A DNA stretch of 64,000 nucleotides from Pyrenopolyporus hunteri (lineage: Eukaryota > Ascomycota > Sordariomycetes > Xylariales > Hypoxylaceae), in the NCBI GenBank assembly GCA_902806595.1, contig CADCXC010000037.1:2480001-2544000 (forward strand), in the 5' to 3' direction. A model generated the notes under the pieces. The model saw only the letters and a list, made by a program, of their open reading frames with translations, was not told the DNA's origin and ran no database searches. Positions 58,091 to 64,000 of this stretch are shown piece by piece. The position numbers were made by a program, and so were the translations under genes. The first letter of the stretch is position 1. Every line of letters begins with the position of its first letter.

Positions 58091-60039
58091 ATATAAACAC
58101 TTAATCGATTTCGTTTTATATCCGAATTTATATTAATTTAAATATAAATTATTTAAATAAATAAATAAATAAATATTTAAATATTTATTTATTTATTTTT
58201 ATTTATTAATTTATTTAAATACCTATTTATTTACTTTAAAATTTTTATTTCTATTTTTTATTATTTTAACGATATTTTTATCGCAAAATTAATACGTTAT
58301 AACGTTTAAACGATTTTTTTTATTTATTAAATTTTTTATCGATAAAAATAAATATATTTTTTTTAAATATTTTAACGTTTATTATTTTATTTATTTCGAT
58401 TTAAATCCGTTATTTAATTTTTAAATATTTAATAATAAAAGTGTTTTTTATAAAGTCGTATATTATATTTATTATATTATAATTAAAAACGTTTAAATAG
58501 ATAATAAAAGAAAAAGCTGCGCGTATAAATTTCATCCATTAAATAATTAATTATTTTTATTAATATTTTATAATTTTAAAAATACGACGGTAAATATACT
58601 CGACGACGATATTTTATTTTATAAAAAATATTATTTCTATATTTTAAACTAAAACGACGGTAAATTTATTTTTATTTTAACGTAATTAATATTAATTTAA
58701 TAAATTATTACGTTATAACTTTAAATTTTTATTATTAAATGTTTTCGAAATAAATTTTAAAATTTTAAATATTTTTTAATTTTTTAAATATTAATAAATC
58801 GTTCGACGATATTTTTAATAATATCGTTAAATCGCCGCTTAACGAACCGAAATCGTTAAATTAATTAATTCGATAAAATTCCCCCCCGATCGTTTATTAT
58901 TATAATAAATTTTATCGTATTACGAATATATTATATAAATTATAAATTTATTATATAATATTAAAAAAAACGAATAAATAATTTATTAGAAACTATATAC
59001 GTAAATACGTAAAAATTTTATATCAAAAAAATAATCTTTTAAATGATTATTATAATATATTACTTTTTCGAATAAATTTTTACACATTTTTTAATATAAA
59101 TTATTTAATTTTTTTCCTTAAAAAAAAACCCGATTTTTATAATTACGACAAATATAAGTTAAATATATATATATTAATAATATCGAATAAATTAAACGAA
59201 AGTAACTTCGAAATAATTTTTCGATATTATAACTAATTTTATTTTTTTTTTTAAAAAATTTTACGAAAATATTTCTTCGTACATTTCGCATAATTATTTT
59301 TTATTAATATTATTATATTACTTCTAAATTAAAAAAAAAAAACTTTTAAACTTCATTTCGTTTAAAACGCGTAAAAAAATAACTATAAAATAACGACGAC
59401 TTTTATAATAAAGTCATTTTTTACGTTATAAAATATAAAACGTAAATATAAAAAAAACATTAATAAACGTAATTACGATAAATTCGAAAAAAGTAATAAT
59501 AAAATTTATTATTTTTATAATAATACCTTATTAAATTCGTTTAATTTTAATTATTATAATAATATTTTCGAAAATATATATAATTAATATAATAATAATA
59601 ACGATTCGAACTAATCGAAAAAACGACGTTTTTTTTTTATAAACTATATTAAAATTAATATTATTTCGAAAAATAATAAAAAGCGAAAATTTTATTTTTT
59701 AATTAATATTAATAAACTCGTAATTAATTTTTTTTATACGTTAAATATTAAAAATAATTAATATAAAGTAATTAATATTAATATATTTAAAAGTTTAATT
59801 ATATTTTTAAAAATTAATAAAATAAATATAAAAGTTTTAATTAATATTACGAAATAATATTATATACTATATATACATTAAAATTAAAAAAATTAATAAT
59901 CGATTTCAATAAAAATTTATTAATTATTAATCTTTTTTCCCTTCTATTATAACTCGATACGATAACTTAATTTTATTAAATAATCGACATTAAAACTTCG
60001 ATTAATTTCGCCGTCGAAATATATATTTAAAACCGCGGT

Positions 60040-60390
60040 TTATCGAAAACGTAACAAAAAATACAAATTAAAAAATAAAAGTTAAAAAAAATTAAAATTA
60101 AATAAAACGAAAATTAAAAAAAGATAAAAATTAGAAAGGGTAAAAACGAAAAAAAATAAAAATTCGAAAACGAAAACGAAAAACGATACGAACTACGAAA
60201 CGAAAACGAAAAAAAATAAAAATAAAAAAAAATAAAAATAAAAGGAAATAAAAATAAGAAAGAATAAAAATAAAAAAAAATAAAAATAAAAGGGAATAAA
60301 AATAAAAGGAAATAAAAATAAAAAAGATATAAAAATAAAAATAAATAAAATAAAAGTAAATAAAAATAAAATAGAAATAAAAAAATTTTT
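60040..60390. repeat. Degenerate A-rich low-complexity array in the AT-rich block
   Basis: About 350 bases in which the plus strand is nearly all purine plus some T: GAAAACGAAAACGAAA words (60165-60220) followed by many AAAATAAAAATAAAA and AAAGGAAATAAAAAT units. It looks like a tandem array on which G-to-A changes accumulated on one strand. Confidence 0.6.
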
Positions 60391-63300
60391 TTTTAATTAT
60401 AATAAATTATTTTTTATTTATAATAAAAAATAATAAACTTATAAAAAAAAAACATATTTAATACGGCGTATAATATTAAAGATTAAAAATTAAATTTTAT
60501 TAATGTTATAAAAAAAAAAAAAAAAAAAAACTAAACCGTAATTTTATATATAAATTTCGAAAATATAACCGGTCGAAACTTCGATACCAATTATTTAATA
60601 AAATTAAGTTAACCGTATCGAATCGTAATAACATTAAAATAATTTTCGTAATTTTTAAAATTATAAAATTTAATATATTTATTTAAATAAAACGGTAAAA
60701 TTATTTTAATTTTATTATTAACCGTTTAATGTCGTTAAACAATCGTATAATATCGTAATAAAAATTATATATACGACATATATTTTTCGTAACGAATAAA
60801 ATAAAATAAAAAATAATTATTATAAAACGAATTATATAATATAAAAATAACTACATTAATATACGAATATTTAATTAATTAAACTTTTAATTTAAATATA
60901 TATTAAATAAAAAAAAAAAAATATATGTTTTATCTATTTATAATATAATAATAATTAAATTTATAAAATTTTTATAAAAGTATAAAATTTTAAATATTTT
61001 TTATATATTTAATTATAATTATTTATTTATATATTTAATTATACATTATATTTATTTTCATTTATTTTTATTCTTTTTTTCGTTTTTAATATATTAAATA
61101 AATATTTTTATAAATTTTATAACTATCGATAATATTATAATAAACCGTTTCGTGAAAGTTTATTATAATTTAATTTAAATTATTTTATTTTTTTTTCGTA
61201 TATTTTTAAAAAGTTTTTTAAACTTTTATAAATGTCGAAATATAATTATATTCGATTATTTTAAAGATTTTTAGGTGGATATTAAATTAATTATTTGTTA
61301 TAAAAACGTTACGTTTTCGATAATAAAAAACTATCGAAATTATAGTAGTTAATTAATTTTAAAAATTTATATATTTTAATTAATAATAATAAATTATTCG
61401 ATATTTTTACATTTTAATTTTAAATATTAATTTAATTATAACTTTTTTATAATGTTTCGATATAATTAAAAATTATATAATTTTTACGTAATTAATATTT
61501 AATTTTATAATTATTTTATTATTTTACGAATTTTTTAATATTATATCGTATAATTTTTTTATATATAGTATATAAAATAATTTAATTAATTATATTTTTT
61601 TTAATAAATTAACTCGAAAATTTTAAATTTTTAAAATATAATTATATAAAGTTAATATTAAATTAATAAGTTAGATTTTTATATACGTATAATTTATCGA
61701 TTTATTACGCCCTCGTATAATTATTATTATTATTATTCGATTTTTTTATTTTTTTTATTTATTTTTTAAATATAAAAATTTAAAATATAATAATTTTATT
61801 TTTATATACACCGAATATTATTCGAGTGTATTATTTTTATTATAAATTCGATAATTTTAATTAAGTTAAATTAAGTTCGAATTATAAAAAGTAATTCGAT
61901 TTTATAATTTATTCGAGTATATTAAAGTTGGAATTTTAATTTAATTATAATAGTAAAATATTATTTTAAAATGTTTGTTAGTAAAAAAATAAATCGATAT
62001 ATTTTATATTATATAATATGTCGAAAAAATACGTCGATTACGACGTATATTTCGAAGTTAATAAATCGAAACTTTTAATAATTATTTATAAATTATATAT
62101 AATTTGACCCGAAAATAATAAATTTTTTTTTTTTTTTTACGTATAATTTAATCTTCCCCCGTTATCGTATTATTTTTAAATATTATCGATAATATATTTT
62201 TTAAATTATTTACTTTAATATAATAAATTTTACGTTTTTATAAACGAACTTATAAATATAATTTTTATCGTAATTATTTAATACGTTCGAATATTTTTAA
62301 TATTTATCGAAAAAATTTTTTAATAAATTTATAAATTTAATTTAATTTTTTTTAATTAAAATTTTTTTATTTATATTATTTTCGAAATAAATTCGAATTA
62401 AAAAAATATAAAATATATTAATTTTATATTAATATTATAATCGAATTAATATTTTATCGTTTTTTAAATATTTCGTAAAAAAATAATATTATATAAATAA
62501 TAATAATATAGAGGTATATGTTATATAATTATAACGATATAATTTTTATTATTCGATTCGATATTTAATAAATCGTAATTTTATTTTAATTTCGAGTCGT
62601 TTTATTTTAAAGTAATAAATTATAATAGTTATTTATAACTCGATTTCGAATAAAACACGAAATTTCGTTTTAATAATATTAATATATTATTTATTTTTAT
62701 AAAGGTATTAACCTTCGATGGTTTATTAAAAAAATCGCTTTAATATTTAAAAATTAAATACTTTTCGAAGTTTATTAATAATTTACTTCTAAAAAAATTT
62801 ATCATATAAATATTAATAAATAATTTTAATTTTATAAATTTTTATATTATTTCGTAATTATAATATAACGAGTTAAAATTATAACGTATTTAACTTTAGA
62901 TTATTATATTAATTTATAATATAAAAGTTAAAAAAAAATAAAATATATAAGGGTATTAAAATAAAGTAAATTTTTTAATTTTTATTTTACTTTTTTATAA
63001 TATTTACATTAATATTTATTATTAAAATATTTAAATAAAAAGTATTTATTTACTTCGAAAATTCTCGAATTTAATTATTTGCTTATAAAAATAAATAGAA
63101 ATTTTTTATAAAAATAACGTTTTTAAACGAATAAATTAAATATAAAAATATATATAGTTAAATAAATATTTAATATTTTTATTAAAACTTAAAATTATAC
63201 GTTTATTTATTTCGTAAGTAAATATTTAATCGTTTACGGTAAGCGTTTATATATTTTAAAAATGGTAAAGGTTTTCGTTTTTTTTTATATTCGAAGTAGT

Positions 63301-64000
63301 TAACATTTTTTTTTTTTTTTTTTAATATTTATATTAATTAAGTAATATAAATAAACGTTTATACGTAAAATTATTTTTTTTTTTTTTAATTTTTTTTATT
63401 TAACTTTTTTAATTAATTAAAAAACTTCGAAATTATTTAAAATTTTTTTATAATTTATTATAATTTTTTTATAATAAACGTAAAAATATAAAAAAAAATA
63501 TTCGAGTGCGTTTAATTAATTAAAAAACTTTTAAAAAATTATAAAAAAAAGTTTTATAATTATTTCGAATATTAAAAAAGTAAAATAAAAAAATTAATCT
63601 TTAATATAAATTTTTTTTACGTATTTACGTATAAATAATAAACTTTAATCGACTTTAATATAATTAATATCGAAAAAATAACATAAATTTATATTAATTA
63701 CACGGATAAAATTAATGTATTTACGAAATAATACGCTAATTTCTTATAAATTTATAAAAAAAGGTTCGAAGTTTATAATAAAAGTTTTAAAATTTAAATT
63801 TTTTTAAATAAATTTATCGACTAAATGGAATAAAAAAATATATTACGTAATTTTTAAAGAATTAAAATTCGAATTTTTTATTTTTAAATTATTTTTTTTA
63901 TTTTTATCGATTATTTTCGTATTATTATAAATATAACTTAAAAATTAAACGAATAAAAAACGAAACATTTTTATCGATTATTATTTCGAATTAAAAAAAA

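Larger units (their letters stand above)
57990..64000. other. Extremely AT-rich block, presumed RIP-mutated repeat DNA, no genes
   Basis: From about 57990 to the end the sequence is almost only A and T. In bases 62281-62640 I counted 36 G or C in 360 (10%), with 15 cytosines, 14 of them in CpG. No ORF of useful length remains in any frame and no element can be identified. Such blocks in Pezizomycotina are usually transposon relics destroyed by repeat-induced point mutation, often at centromeres, near telomeres or in heterochromatic islands. The RIP origin is inference, since the parent repeat is not visible. The edge is sharp and the block continues beyond the window. Confidence 0.85.

Noticed and set aside
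57990..64000. Mitochondrial DNA inserted in or joined to the nuclear sequence
   Set aside because: The AT content is like that of mitochondrial spacers, but no mitochondrial gene, tRNA or intron core is visible in 6 kb, and CpG enrichment is not a known mitochondrial trait. Assembly chimerism cannot be fully excluded without reads.
57990..64000. Centromere
   Set aside because: AT-rich relic DNA would fit a fungal regional centromere, but nothing in the sequence separates it from other heterochromatic islands, so I kept the neutral description.
1..64000. CRISPR array, prophage, insertion sequence or operon
   Set aside because: The DNA is eukaryotic (spliceosomal introns throughout) and no regularly spaced repeat array or transposase ORF was seen.

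Overview
The window is nuclear DNA of a filamentous ascomycete (Pezizomycotina, most likely Sordariomycetes; the class is my inference). The grounds are short 50-130 bp introns with GTRNGT donors, dense intergenic TAGGTA microsatellites, clear fungal orthologues (THR4, MCH1, GYP5, TOM1, RSM19, TAF10, CTF8, RPS6, RPS8, PRS) and an abrupt change at about 58 kb into DNA of roughly 10-15% GC typical of RIP-mutated repeats. All exon structures below were worked out by eye from splice signals, reading frame and protein-family continuity.

Left part (0-21 kb): a six-exon OPT/YSL-type transporter (-) diverges from threonine synthase THR4 (+). A small secreted protein gene (-), a 2.9-kb gene-poor stretch, an MCH1-like MFS transporter (-), an unrecognised conserved-looking protein (+), ribosomal protein S8 with a 5'UTR intron (+) and the Rab-GAP GYP5 (-) follow.

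Middle (21-45 kb): a 4.1-kb stretch without genes, a LovD-like serine hydrolase/transesterase (+), one tRNA-Ala(AGC) (-), and the 12.8-kb, nine-exon HECT ubiquitin ligase TOM1 (+), which converges on an eight-exon secreted GH5 endoglucanase (-).

Right part (45-58 kb): a compact housekeeping block. Mitochondrial ribosomal protein RSM19 (+) converges on TAF10 (-); CTF8 (-) and RPS6 (+) share a divergent promoter of about 390 bp; PRPP synthetase (-) converges on RPS6. After a 3.3-kb empty stretch comes an unrecognised GC-rich gene with a CxxC...CxxC zinc-ribbon-like motif, and then the AT-rich block, 57.99-64.0 kb, with no gene.

Most genes are unrelated housekeeping functions (translation, transcription, ubiquitylation, replication/cohesion, nucleotide and amino-acid metabolism, membrane traffic) and form no operon-like unit or biosynthetic cluster. 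The most unusual signal is the terminal AT-rich block: the few remaining cytosines lie almost only in CpG, a pattern unlike classical Neurospora RIP. Secondary points of interest are the orphan zinc-ribbon gene at its edge, the solitary LovD-like enzyme and the dispersed palindromic TAGGTA family.
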